64,000 nt of DNA, taken from Chrysemys picta bellii. Taxonomy: Eukaryota; Chordata; Testudines; Emydidae. Shown in pieces: positions 20,238-30,052 of the stretch (positions are counted from its first letter, which is position 1; each line of letters opens with the position of its first letter). The position numbers and the translations under genes were made by a program. The notes beneath the pieces were generated by a model. That model had not been told where the DNA came from. It was given only the letters and a program-made list of their open reading frames with translations, and made no database searches. The stretch covers positions 15,062,836-15,126,835 of the forward strand of contig NC_088805.1 in assembly GCF_011386835.1 (NCBI RefSeq). The letters are read 5' to 3'.

Positions 20238-20735
20238 ATGGCCTGGGCCCCTCTGCTCCTCGCGCTGCTCACGTACTGCTCAGGTGATACAAGTGGCTGT
20301 TTTTCCCCCCCTCTGTTTCTTAATAAAAAGGAACTTTGCATATCTGCTGCATTATCCCATTGGTTACCGGGGATGCCCCCAATCTGTGTTATCTTGGAGT
20401 TAAATTCTATCCAGGTGTTTTCTCCTCCTGTTTCAGGTTCTCTGGCCCAGTACGTGCTGACTCAGCCGCCTTCAGTGTCTGTGTCTCCAGGGCAAAATTC
20501 TCAACCCACCTGCTCAGGGAACAACATTGGTAGCAAGGATGTGCAGTGGTTCCAACAGAAACCTGGCAGTGCCCCACTATGTGTTATATATGGTAGTAGC
20601 AGCAGACCCTCCGGAATCCCTGATCGATTCTCTGAAGCCAACTCCGGTAACACGGCCACGTTAACTATCACTTGCGTCCAGGTGCAGGACGAGGCTGATT
20701 ATTACTGTCAGGTGTGGGACAGCAGTGCTCAGAAT
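20238..20735 (+). CDS. IGLV: Ig lambda V gene V7 (class I, A-type)
   Basis: Germline class I lambda V segment. Leader exon 20238-20283 ([15 protein letters not shown], without the Gly-Ser of the other A-type leaders), intron 20284-20436, V exon 20437-20735. Cys23, WFQQKPG and EADYYC are present. Oddities are QNSQPTC instead of QNAQLTC before Cys23, FSEANS for FSGANS, and TITCVQ for TITGVQ in FR3, which adds an unpaired cysteine. The octamer and RSS nonamer are also off-consensus. The frame is open, but folding and expression are doubtful. Confidence 0.85.
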
Positions 20736-20774
20736 CACAGTGACACAGTCAGATGGGGAAGTGAGACACATCCT
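20736..20774 (+). promoter_or_regulatory. 23-bp-spacer RSS of V7, diverged nonamer
   Basis: Heptamer CACAGTG (20736-20742), 23-bp spacer, nonamer ACACATCCT (20766-20774), as in V2 and V12. Confidence 0.85.
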
Positions 20775-21386
20775 CTTGTTGTTCAAGGGAACGTGTCGCT
20801 CTGTTTCCATGCAGGGAGGGTTCCACTCAGAGGAGAACGTGCACGTGGGGCTGGGTGGGCGAAGGAGGATGTTTTCAATCAGCCCAGAAGCCGTTCCAGC
20901 CAGCTGTGGAGCATGAGTCACTCCCTCACGGTTCCCATGGGGGTCTCACTGCACTGGGCTTTTGTTCGTAGATGATAAGGCCAGAAGGAACCACTGTGGC
21001 CATCTAGCCCGTGGCCTCCCGTATAGCACGGGCCAGAGGACTTCCCTGAACTAATTCCTGTTGGCACTAGAGCAGATCGTTTAGAAAAAGGCCATGCTTT
21101 GCTTATTGCCAGATCTGCTGGCACAGCAGGGATGGGAGCAGAAGGCTGAACCTTTGGCTGGCTAGGTCAGGGTCTCACCACCAAACCAAGGAGCTGCTGC
21201 TTGTGGTGGAGGAGGAGAAGAAGGGAGGGGGAAAGTTGAACCAACGTGAACTCATCATCAGGTTTGTTCAACACTGAAAAGAATAAATTGTGCCCCTCCC
21301 TGCTGCCCGGCTCCTTGCTATTGCTGCACCTAATCTCCTGCTGTGAAATCTCCAGTGGATGGTGCAGGGTCTGAGCTGGGCCCATG
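20775..21386. other. Intergenic region V7 to LTR element
   Basis: A-type 3' flank with no gene. It includes the unit 2 copy of the old interspersed repeat (20971-21095). It ends with CCATG (21382-21386), the left target duplication of the LTR element. Confidence 0.7.
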
Positions 21387-21806
21387 TGTTGCGGATTGTG
21401 GGGGAGTTAGGGCCCTGCACCCCTCTTCCCGAGATTCACTGCGACTCTCAGCCAACCAGTAAAGCAGAAGGTTTATTTAAGGACAGGAACACAGTCTCAA
21501 GCAGAGCGTGTAGGTACGACCAGACCCCCTCAATTAGGTCCCTCTGGGAGGTTCAGGGAGCTTAGACCCCAGCTTGGGGTTCCCTGCGTTGCACCACCCA
21601 GCCCCAACCGAAACTAAACTCCCAACTCCTCCCGCTGCTCCTCCCTTTGTTCAGTCTCCCGGGCAGAAGGTGTTAATTCTCCCCACCCCCGTTCCTGGCT
21701 CAGGTTACAGCTCAGGTAGCTTCCTTCAAGGGAAGTCCCACATCCCCACTGCAACCCCCCTGCAACATTCCCAGGTCAAATCTGCCCTGCTCCCTGCTCC
21801 GTCACA
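21387..21806 (-). repeat. 3' LTR of the Gmr1-like element
   Basis: 420 bp, TG...CA. On the minus strand it holds AATAAA (complement of 21472-21477), a candidate polyadenylation signal. The stop codon of the polyprotein (21776-21778) lies inside it. Confidence 0.95.
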
Positions 21807-24800
21807 TCTCTCCCCCCTTCGAGACTGAACTGAGCGGGGTCACTCTGACCAGTGACCTGGGGAAGTTCAGGGCTCCCTCTCCGGGACAACGCGTCCGCTA
21901 TCAGGTTGTCACGTCCCTTCACATGGACCACGTCCATGTCATAATCCTGCAGGAGCAGGCTCCATCTCAGGAGCTTGGCGTTGGCTCCTTTCATCTGGTG
22001 CAGCCAGGTCAGGGGAGAGTGGTCGGTGTGCACGGTGAAGTGACGCCCAAAGAGATATGGCTCTAGTTTCTTGAGGGCCCACACCATGGCCAGGCATTCC
22101 TTCTCGATGGCCGCGTAGTTCTGCTCCCGGGGTAGTAACTTCTTGCTCAGGTACACGATGGGGTGTCTCTCCCCCTTTTCATCCTCCTGCATTAACACCG
22201 CCCCTAGTCCTGTGTCTGAGGCGTCGGTGAACACCATAAAGGGCTTGTCAAAGTCTGGGTTTCCCAGAACTGGGCCACTGACCAGAGCCTCCTTCAGCGC
22301 CCGGAGAGCCTCCTGGCACTCCTCGGTCCAGACCACTTTGTCTGGCTTCCCCTTCTTGCACAGCTCAGTGATGGGGGCGGCTATGGCGCTAAAGTGGGGC
22401 ACGAACCTCCGATAGTATCCTGCCATCCCAATAAAGGCTTGGACCTGCTTTTTGGTTTGAGGAGCGGGCCAGTCTCTGATCACCTCCACTTTGGCTGGTT
22501 CCGGCTTTAGGCAGCCGCTTCCCACCCGGTGGCCTAGGTAGGATACCTCAGCCATCCCCACCTTGCACTTCTCCGGTTTTACGGTCAGCCCAGCCTTCTG
22601 GAGTCGGTCCAGCACTTGTGTAACCTGGGATATGTGGTCCTCCCAGGTCTGGCTAAAGACACAGATGTCATCGATATACGCCACGGCAAAACTCTCCATC
22701 CCCCTCAGTAGCTGATCCACCAGGCGCTGGAAGGTGGCCGGCGCTCCCTTGAGGCCGAAGGGCAGGGTCAGGAACTCATAGAGCCCCAGAGGGGTGACAA
22801 AGGCCGATTTCAGCCTGGCATCTGCATCCAGCGGCACTTGCCAATAGCCCTTTGTAAGATCCATGGTGGTAAGGTACCGAGCACCTCCCAGCTTGTCTAG
22901 GAGCTCGTCCGGCCTGGGCATGGGGTAGGCATCGGCTACAGTGATGGCATTGAGCTTCCGATAGTCCACACAGAACCGGATCGACCCGTCCTTTTTGGGG
23001 ACCAGCACCACCGGCGAGGCCCAAGGGCTGGAAGACGGCTGGATCACCCCCAAAGCCAGCATGTCATTGACCTCTCTTTCCAGGTCCTGAGCAGTTTTCC
23101 CTGTGGCTCGGAAGGGGGAGCATTTTATAGGCGGGTGCGATCCTGTCTGCACCCGGTGGACAGTCAGATTAGTGCGTCCAGGCTGGTTGGAAAACAGCTG
23201 CTGGTACAGATGCAGCACCCCTCTGATCTCAGCTCGCTGGGCAGGGGTTAGCCGATCAGAGAGGGGAATTGCTTCCAGGGGGAAGCCAACTCTTGTCCCA
23301 GAGAATAGATCTACTAAAGGGTCATCTCCCTGCCCCTCCCACTGTCCACACACGGCCAACACCATATTCCCCCTGTCATAATATGGCTTCATCATATTCA
23401 CATGGTACACCCGGTGGTGGTGTGCCCGGTTCGACAGCTCCACCACATAGTTTACCTCGTTTAGTTGCTTGACAACCTTGAAGGGCCCTTCCCAGGCGGC
23501 CTGGAGTTTGTTTTTCCTCACGGGGATGAGGACCATCACCTGATCCCCAGTGGCGAAGGCGCGGGCCCGTGCTGTGCGGTCATACCAGACCTTCTGCTTC
23601 CTCTGGGCTCTGGCCAGATTCTCCCTGGCCAGGCCCATGAGCTCGGCAAGTCGTTCCCGGAAGGTCAGGACATACTCCACCACCGACTCTCCGTCAGGAG
23701 TGGCCTTCCCCTCCCATTCGTCTCTCATCAGGTCCAGGGGCCCCCTTACCCGCCTTCCATATAGCAGTTCGAAAGGCGAAAACCCGGTAGACTCCTGGGG
23801 TACCTCCCTGTACGCAAACAGCAGGTGAGGTAAGTACTTGTCCCAGTCCTGCGGGTGCTGATTCATAAATGTTTTCAGCATCATTTTTAGCGTCCCATTG
23901 AACCTCTCCACCAGCCCGTTGGATTGGGGGTGATATGCTGAGGCCCAGTTGTGCCGGACCCCACATCTCTCCCACAAGCACCGGAGTAGGGCCGACATGA
24001 AGTTGGACCCTTGGTCCGTCAAGACTTCCTTGGGGAACCCCACTCGGCTGAAAATGGTCAGCAGCGCATCCGCCACAGTGTCTGCTTCAATGGACGATAA
24101 GGGCACTGCCTCGGGGTAGCGGGTAGCGAAATCTACCACCACCAGGATGTATTTCTTCCCAGACCGGGTCGTCTTGCTGAGAGGTCCCACTATGTCCATG
24201 GCCACCTTCTGGAAAGGCTCCTCTATGATGGGCAAAGGTCTCAATGCTGCCTTCCCCTTGTCCCGGGCCTTCCCCACCCTCTGGCAGGGGTCACAGGATC
24301 GGCAGTACTGCCGGACGTTGGTGAAGACCCCGGGCCAGTAAAAGTTCTGTAGCAGCCTCTGCCTGGTGCGCCGGATCCCCTGGTGCCCTGCGAGAGGGAT
24401 GTCATGGGCCAGGTACAGTAGCTTGTGGCGAAACTTCTGGGGAACCACCAGCTGCCTCCTGATCCCCCACGACTCCACTTCCCCCGGGGGAGCCCACTCT
24501 CGGTACAGGAACCCCTTCTCCCACAGGAACCTCTCCTTGCATCCTCTCCTCATGGTCTGTCCCACACTGAGGTCAGCCAGGCCCCTTAGCTTCCGCAGGG
24601 AGGGGTCCTTCTGCAACTCGGCCTGGAACTCGGCGGCTGAGGAAGGGATGGGGACCTGCTCCCTCTCGTCGGCTGGGTCGGAAGCCCCAGCCACCCCGCG
24701 GCCTGTCCTTGGGTGTTCCCTCCCCACCCGGGAAGGGTTCGGTGCCTCCGGTGGGACATCCTTCCCAAGGTCAGGGCGTAGTGCCCCTCGCCGGCTCTGG

Positions 24801-26770
24801 CTACGGGTCACGACTAAGGCGGTCTGGGGGCTGCTTGGCCAGTCCTCTAGGTCCCCCCCCATCAACACCTCGGTGGGCAAATGGTGGTGCACTCCCACGT
24901 CCTTGGGGCCCTCCTTGGCCCCCCATTTCAGGTGTACCCTCGCTACGGGAACCTTAAATGGGGTCCCGCCCACCCCGGTCAGGGTCAGGAAGGTGTTGGG
25001 CACCACCCGATCTGGGGCCACCACCTCGGGCCGGGCCAGTGTCACCTCTGCGCCCGTGTCCCAGTATCCATAAACTTTCTTCCCATCCACCTCCAGGGGA
25101 ACAAGGCACTCGCTCCGCAGGGACAGCCCCGCGCCAACCCTGTAAACGGAGAACTTTGAATCCGGAGCATCTGGCCCTCCAGAGAAGCTGGCCGGGGGCC
25201 CTTCTCTCTCTTGAGCAGTTGATAAGCTGCCAGCCCCTCTTGCGTGGGAAGCCTGCCCCTCGTCCGTCTGGGCCTCTACCAAGTTAACCCGGTGCGGGTT
25301 CGGTCTGCTCAGTCTGTCCTGGAGCTTGGGGCACTGGGCCCGAACGTGGCCTCTTCGGCCGCAGTAATAGCAGCTCAGGTCCCGTGGGTCCCCTCGAGCC
25401 GGTCGGTTGTCCCTGATGCTGGGCCTTCCCCGTGGGAGGGGATTCCCCATATTCCCCCTTTGGGAGGTACCCGGGTGACTCTCTCTCTGCATCGCGGCGG
25501 GCCTGTTCCTTTGGGGCTCCTCCCTGCCACCCCCTGACCGGCTCTTTACAAACTCATCAGCCAGCTGCCCGGCGTGTCGCGGGTTCTCTGGCTTTCTGTC
25601 CACCAACCACAGCCTCAGGTCGGATGGGCACCGCCCATACAGTTGCTCCAGTACCAGCAGTTTAATCAGGTCCTCCTTCGTCTGGGCCCCACCAGCCCAC
25701 TTGCTGGCGTATCTTTCCATGCGGACGGCTAGTTGCAAATAGGAGATCTCAGGGGTTTTATCTTGACTCCGGAACCTTTCCCGGTACATCTCAGGAGTCA
25801 GCCCAAACTCTCGTAGCAGGGCCTTTTTGAATAGTTCGTAGTCCCCTTTCTCTGCCTCTCCCAGTTGGCGGTACAATGCCACGGATTTGGGGTCCAGTAA
25901 GGGGGTAAGGACCCGGAGTCTGTCCGCGGGATCCACCCGGTGCAGCTCGCAGGCCGTCTCAAAGGCCTCCAGGAAGTCATCCATGTCCTCCCCCTCCTTG
26001 TATGGGGCCATGATGCACTTATCAAAGCCCCGTGCAGTCCTGGGTCCCCCCTCACTCACCGCAGCCGGGGGTTCGCTGCCCTTCAATCTCGCCAGTTCCA
26101 GTTCATGCTGACGCTGTCTCTCTTTCTCCTGTCTCTGTCTCTCATTCTCCTCCCGTTCACGCTGATGCTGTCTCTCATTCTCCTCCCGTTCATGCTGTCT
26201 CTGTCTCTCTTCACGCTGATGCTGTCTCTCTTTCTCCTCCCGTTCACGCTGATGCTGTCTCTCTTTCTCCTCCCGTTCACGCTGATGCTGTCTCTCTTTC
26301 TCCTCCCGTTCATGCTGTCTCTGTCGTTCACGATCCTCCAGCTCTCTCAGTTTTAGCTCTTTCTCCCATTCCAGCCAATTCCGCTCCCCGGATGCCGAAC
26401 GTCGCCGGGAGGATCCTCTGCTGGCCGGCGGGCTTCGCCGGGGGGACCCCCTGCTGGCCGGGGGGGTCACGGCGCCTTCGGTATTTGCTGGGCTCCTCCC
26501 CACCCTTCCCCTAGGCATAGGAAGGAGGGGTCTCGGGAAGCCCTCAGCAGCCGGCTGACCACTCCCAGCTGGGACAGACACTGGTGCCTGCGCTGCATTT
26601 GCCAGGCTGCTTCCCTGAGACACAGGGATCAGTTCATTCGCGCGATCTTCCGCCTCCAGCTGGGCAATGAGCTGTTCTTTGGTGAGCCTCCCAATGCGCA
26701 GCTGCCTCTGCTTGCACAGCTCCACCAGGTCGCTCTTAAGCCGCTTGGCATACATCTTCCTGCTGGCCAC
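21776..26770 (-). CDS. Gag-Pol polyprotein of Gmr1-like retrotransposon (1,664 aa)
   Basis: One uninterrupted frame supplies capsid and replication enzymes of the element. Approximate residue positions are as follows: Arg/Glu/Gln-rich repeats likely to form a coiled coil (140-223); a SCAN-like capsid region (300-408, with EMYRERFRSQ and LLVLEQL); a zinc knuckle CYYCGRRGHVRAQC (465-480); an aspartic protease motif DTGAE (571); an integrase HHCC zinc domain (785-830) and catalytic Asp, Asp, Glu near 858, 918 and 955; an integrase C-terminal region around 1095-1115; reverse transcriptase with YIDD near 1366; and RNase H with TDAS near 1515 and HTDH near 1587. Integrase thus precedes reverse transcriptase. 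There is no gag/pol frameshift and no internal stop, so the element may be active. The start is the first ATG of the frame, about 300 bp after the primer-binding site. Confidence 0.93.
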   Translation of the reverse strand: MASRKMYAKRLKSDLVELCKQRQLRIGRLTKEQLIAQLEAEDRANELIPVSQGSSLANAAQAPVSVPAGSGQPAAEGFPRPLLPMPRGRVGRSPANTEGAVTPPASRGSPRRSPPASRGSSRRRSASGERNWLEWEKELKLRELEDRERQRQHEREEKERQHQREREEKERQHQREREEKERQHQREERQRQHEREENERQHQREREENERQRQEKERQRQHELELARLKGSEPPAAVSEGGPRTARGFDKCIMAPYKEGEDMDDFLEAFETACELHRVDPADRLRVLTPLLDPKSVALYRQLGEAEKGDYELFKKALLREFGLTPEMYRERFRSQDKTPEISYLQLAVRMERYASKWAGGAQTKEDLIKLLVLEQLYGRCPSDLRLWLVDRKPENPRHAGQLADEFVKSRSGGGREEPQRNRPAAMQRESHPGTSQRGNMGNPLPRGRPSIRDNRPARGDPRDLSCYYCGRRGHVRAQCPKLQDRLSRPNPHRVNLVEAQTDEGQASHARGAGSLSTAQEREGPPASFSGGPDAPDSKFSVYRVGAGLSLRSECLVPLEVDGKKVYGYWDTGAEVTLARPEVVAPDRVVPNTFLTLTGVGGTPFKVPVARVHLKWGAKEGPKDVGVHHHLPTEVLMGGDLEDWPSSPQTALVVTRSQSRRGALRPDLGKDVPPEAPNPSRVGREHPRTGRGVAGASDPADEREQVPIPSSAAEFQAELQKDPSLRKLRGLADLSVGQTMRRGCKERFLWEKGFLYREWAPPGEVESWGIRRQLVVPQKFRHKLLYLAHDIPLAGHQGIRRTRQRLLQNFYWPGVFTNVRQYCRSCDPCQRVGKARDKGKAALRPLPIIEEPFQKVAMDIVGPLSKTTRSGKKYILVVVDFATRYPEAVPLSSIEADTVADALLTIFSRVGFPKEVLTDQGSNFMSALLRCLWERCGVRHNWASAYHPQSNGLVERFNGTLKMMLKTFMNQHPQDWDKYLPHLLFAYREVPQESTGFSPFELLYGRRVRGPLDLMRDEWEGKATPDGESVVEYVLTFRERLAELMGLARENLARAQRKQKVWYDRTARARAFATGDQVMVLIPVRKNKLQAAWEGPFKVVKQLNEVNYVVELSNRAHHHRVYHVNMMKPYYDRGNMVLAVCGQWEGQGDDPLVDLFSGTRVGFPLEAIPLSDRLTPAQRAEIRGVLHLYQQLFSNQPGRTNLTVHRVQTGSHPPIKCSPFRATGKTAQDLEREVNDMLALGVIQPSSSPWASPVVLVPKKDGSIRFCVDYRKLNAITVADAYPMPRPDELLDKLGGARYLTTMDLTKGYWQVPLDADARLKSAFVTPLGLYEFLTLPFGLKGAPATFQRLVDQLLRGMESFAVAYIDDICVFSQTWEDHISQVTQVLDRLQKAGLTVKPEKCKVGMAEVSYLGHRVGSGCLKPEPAKVEVIRDWPAPQTKKQVQAFIGMAGYYRRFVPHFSAIAAPITELCKKGKPDKVVWTEECQEALRALKEALVSGPVLGNPDFDKPFMVFTDASDTGLGAVLMQEDEKGERHPIVYLSKKLLPREQNYAAIEKECLAMVWALKKLEPYLFGRHFTVHTDHSPLTWLHQMKGANAKLLRWSLLLQDYDMDVVHVKGRDNLIADALSRRGSPELPQVTGQSDPAQFSLEGGRDVTEQGAGQI
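21807..21820 (-). other. Polypurine tract of the LTR element
   Basis: On the minus strand this reads GAAGGGGGGAGAGA, directly before the 3' LTR. This is the expected primer for plus-strand DNA synthesis. Confidence 0.85.
26100..26345 (-). repeat. Tandem repeat inside gag
   Basis: Imperfect 24-39-bp units encode variations of REREEKERQHQ. They are internal to the polyprotein frame and explain the long repetitive open frames also visible in other frames here. Confidence 0.85.
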
Positions 26771-27075
26771 TCACCGGCCTGTGTGCTCACAGCTCCCCAC
26801 AGTTCCCAGGGGGACCCCTAGTGTGCCAGCCCTTCTCGAGGTCACCACCTCTCTGCCAGGGTCGAGCTGCAGACTCCTCCGCCCCTGGGACCACTCGCTG
26901 CGATCCCCCCGGGGGACCCTGTTACTGCAAAAGTCCTTCTCGCTGGTCACACACTCCCAGGGGTAATAACCGTCTCTCTCTCACTCTTCAGTACGCCTGG
27001 TCCCCGTCAATCCCCCTTCGTTTTACTGCTCCCCAGTCACTTACTGCAGGAAGCGCCGTCCACGGGGTGCAGTAG

Positions 27076-27093
27076 ATCCCGCCGCTGCCACCA
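27076..27093 (-). other. Candidate primer-binding site of the LTR element
   Basis: On the minus strand, two bases after the 5' LTR, the sequence TGGTGGCAGCGGCGGGAT begins with TGG, as needed to pair with a tRNA CCA end. I have not assigned the tRNA. Confidence 0.7.
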
Positions 27094-27095
27094 GT

Positions 27096-27515
27096 TGTTG
27101 CGGATTGTGGGGGAGTTAGGGCCCTGCACCCCTCTTCCCGAGATTCACTGCGACTCTCAGCCAACCAGTAAAGCAGAAGGTTTATTTAAGGACAGGAACA
27201 CAGTCTCAAGCAGAGCGTGTAGGTACGACCAGACCCCCTCAATTAGGTCCCTCTGGGAGGTTCAGGGAGCTTAGACCCCAGCTTGGGGTTCCCTGCGTTG
27301 CACCACCCAGCCCCAACCGAAACTAAACTCCCAACTCCTCCCGCTGCTCCTCCCTTTGTTCAGTCTCCCGGGCAGAAGGTGTTAATTCTCCCCACCCCCG
27401 TTCCTGGCTCAGGTTACAGCTCAGGTAGCTTCCTTCAAGGGAAGTCCCACATCCCCACTGCAACCCCCCTGCAACATTCCCAGGTCAAATCTGCCCTGCT
27501 CCCTGCTCCGTCACA
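27096..27515 (-). repeat. 5' LTR of the Gmr1-like element
   Basis: 420 bp, by eye identical to 21387-21806, followed on the + strand by the CCATG target duplication (27516-27520). As the upstream LTR in element orientation, it should carry the promoter. Confidence 0.95.
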
Positions 27516-27520
27516 CCATG

Positions 27521-29520
27521 ACAAGGCTGGAATCTGTATCCCAACCCGGCTCTTCTGGGAACAGAAAACCTCACCTTCCCCTGGGAGAAACCCAGCTAGT
27601 CCTCCCAGTGGATAAAACTTCCCCGAGGAAGCAGGACAGTGGAATGAGCTCCCCACCCCACCCAAGATCAGAACCATCTGTGCCTTTTCCCTCCTCCGCC
27701 AGAGCTTTCCACCACAGCTTTGCAGCATTGCCCAGTGGCTTCTGGGAAGGGAAGCACCATCCCCTGCGAAGGCCACGGGAAGTGGCCCTGCAAGCACCAG
27801 TACAACCCAGCTTCTCCCTCCAAACCACTGGCCTGTTGCCATGAGAACAGAAGCACAGGGCCTGGCGGCAGGAGCAGAAATGGCCGAGAGTTGCTGGGGG
27901 ATTTATTCCTCGTGGAATTCTGCGCCAACCCCTTCCACCAGCAATGAATCCACAGTGGTTTAAAGCTGAAGTGGGTGGCTGTATGCAAATTAGATCACTA
28001 CATACTTTGCATTAAAGCCTCACATAGAGCTGTCCACCCCTTGGCAGCTCTGCTGTTCGGAGTTACTTCTGCCCACGCCGTGGTTCACCCAGGAACTGAC
28101 ATAACGGGCGGTTCTACTGAACTGGGGAGAACAGCCACCGAACCCACCCAGACCCTTCGGAAGGATGAGTGGTCTGAGTATTATGGGATGGAGCTGCCTC
28201 TTCCCTCTCAAGGCCAATAGTGGAACAAGTTAACCCATTAGACATGACTACTTGATGATTTGGTTTTGGTCTTCCCCAGCGCTGCCAATGCACTGCGGGG
28301 ATTTCAGTGGCTGATGGGGCAGGTCCATTCCCTATGCCAGGAACAAAGGGTCCTAGGGATTCCCTGGGAGCAGCCCATCAGAGTGTGAGTGTCTTATTCT
28401 TCTTCTACGATAAATAATCATCAACATACTTACCTCTGATATCGAGCTTTTCGCCCTTGGCTCTCGGAGCAGGGCTGCCCTGCCATGGCCCAGCTCTGCT
28501 AAGTACCCGGACACCCCTAGACAAATTCCTAATGAATAAGCGAAATCCTTGGCAGCCTCCTCTGCAGCCGGGAGACACGGTCGCTCTTAGTCACGATGTT
28601 CCCAAGTACAAAGCCACACGCATCCAGCAAGATGCTCCCTGAGATGGGGGTTATCGCTTTTGCCCTGTTTTCCCCTTAGCTCTTCTCTGACTTTGGACTG
28701 TTTTGCTCATGGGCCAGGTGTATTTACTACACTCTCCCCCTTTGAAAAACCTACTGAGTTGTGTTTGCTGCAGCTGAGATTGAACAATGGACCTGCACGC
28801 AAGGCTGGGAAATAGAAGGACGAACGGGGAAGGATTTGAATAGTTACCAACAATGGAGAACAAAGGGTTAAAATGAAACCCTTCCTGTAGTCCAGTGGTT
28901 CCCAAACTTGTTCCGCCACTTGTGCAGGGAAAGCCCCTGGCGGGCCGGGCCGGTTTGTTTACCTGCCACGTCTGCAGGTTTGGCCGATCGCGGCTCCCAG
29001 TGGCCGCGGTTCACTGCTCCAGGCCAATGGGAGCTGCTGAAAGAGGCGGCCAGTACGTCCCTCGGCCTGCGCTGCTTCCAGCAGCTCCCATTGGCCTGGA
29101 GCAGCGAACCGCGGCCACTGGGAGCCGTGATCGGCCGAACCTGCGAACGCGGCAGGTAAACAAACTGGCCCGGCCTGCCAGGGGCTTTCCCTGCACAAGC
29201 GGCAGAACAAGTTTGGGAACCACTGCTGTAGCCTAACCCTGAGGACTCGCTGCTGAGAAGGAGAGTCTAGCAGAGAGGTCACTGTGGGCGTAGCACTGAG
29301 CTGGTGAGTGACCTCCCACGCTGGAGCTCATCACCAAGGGATGGTCTCCCCTCCCACATGACCACCTCCCTGTGATCGTAGGAACCAATCAAATGAGAGC
29401 AAACTAGCATAAAGACAAAACCTGGATGCTCCTCAGCCAGGAGGATCAAGGGGCAGGTGTTGTGGGGGATTCTCAGTGACTCTGGCTGTTTTTTCCCCAA
29501 GGGCCTGAAATCTCCTCACC
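27521..29520. other. Intergenic region LTR element to V8
   Basis: Continuation of the unit 2 copy of 3181-5185. It contains no gene; it holds the second foldback element (28893-29225). Confidence 0.7.
28893..29225. mobile_element. 333-bp foldback hAT-like element, copy 2
   Basis: Unit 2 copy of 4558-4890, of the same length. The flanks are CTGTAGTC (28885-28892) and CTGTAGCC (29226-29233), one base changed from an exact 8-bp duplication. Confidence 0.9.
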
Positions 29521-30013
29521 ATGCTCTGGGCTCCCCTCATTGTCCTGCTGGGGACGTGGTGCACAGGTGAGAACAGCGGGAGTGGATTAAATACACATTG
29601 AAGTTGCTGCTGAAGCCAATGTGCAAACTGTGTCACTAGTGTCCAGGGGCGGTCAGGGAGGGTTTGACAGGTTTTTACCATATTTTCCTTGTTCCAGCTC
29701 ACAGCTTCTGCTGACTCAGCCGCCCTCAGTGTCAGTGTCCCCAGGAAACACCATGAAACTCTCCTGCACCATGAGTAGTGGGACCAGCATCAGTGGCTAC
29801 GCTGTGTCCTGGTACCAACAGAAACCTGAGAATTCACCACAATACCTGCTGCATTACTATACGGATTCCAACAAGGGCCAGGGCTCTGGGGTCCCAGCTC
29901 ACTTCTCTGGGTCCAAAGACACGGCCAGTAACGCCGGCTATCTGACCATTGCCGGAGCCCTCACAGAGGATGATGCTGACTATTACTGTGTTGTGTGGAG
30001 TGGGAGTGCTCCT
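29521..30013 (+). pseudogene. IGLV: Ig lambda V gene V8 (class II) with lost splice acceptor
   Basis: Unit 2 copy of V3. Leader exon 29521-29566 ([15 protein letters not shown]). The V frame is open from [16 protein letters not shown] to DADYYC. The acceptor position 29689-29690 reads TT instead of AG, and the TATA box is missing, exactly as in V3. Within the V exon the two genes differ by one residue (LLHYYTD here, LLYYYTD in V3). The defect therefore predates the duplication, yet neither copy has gained a stop since. Confidence 0.8.
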
Positions 30014-30052
30014 CACAGTGACACAGACAGATGGGGAAGTGAGACAAAAACT
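30014..30052 (+). promoter_or_regulatory. 23-bp-spacer RSS of V8
   Basis: Heptamer CACAGTG (30014-30020), 23-bp spacer, nonamer ACAAAAACT (30044-30052). Confidence 0.9.

Larger units (their letters stand above)
21387..27515 (-). mobile_element. Complete Gmr1-like Ty3/gypsy LTR retrotransposon (6,129 bp)
   Basis: Both LTRs are 420 bp (21387-21806 and 27096-27515), begin TG and end CA, and show no difference by eye. A 5-bp duplication CCATG flanks the element (21382-21386 and 27516-27520). Units 1 and 3 have the uninterrupted target GGGCCCATGACAAGG at about 3173 and 44788. Inside, on the minus strand, are a primer-binding site, one gag-pol frame and a purine tract. Every structural part of an autonomous element is present. 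It lies antisense to the V genes, between V7 and V8. Identical LTRs imply insertion too recent for substitutions to accumulate. Confidence 0.95.

Noticed and set aside
25940..26514. Long repetitive frames on the + strand opposite gag
   Set aside because: Shadow of the tandem repeat in the minus-strand polyprotein.
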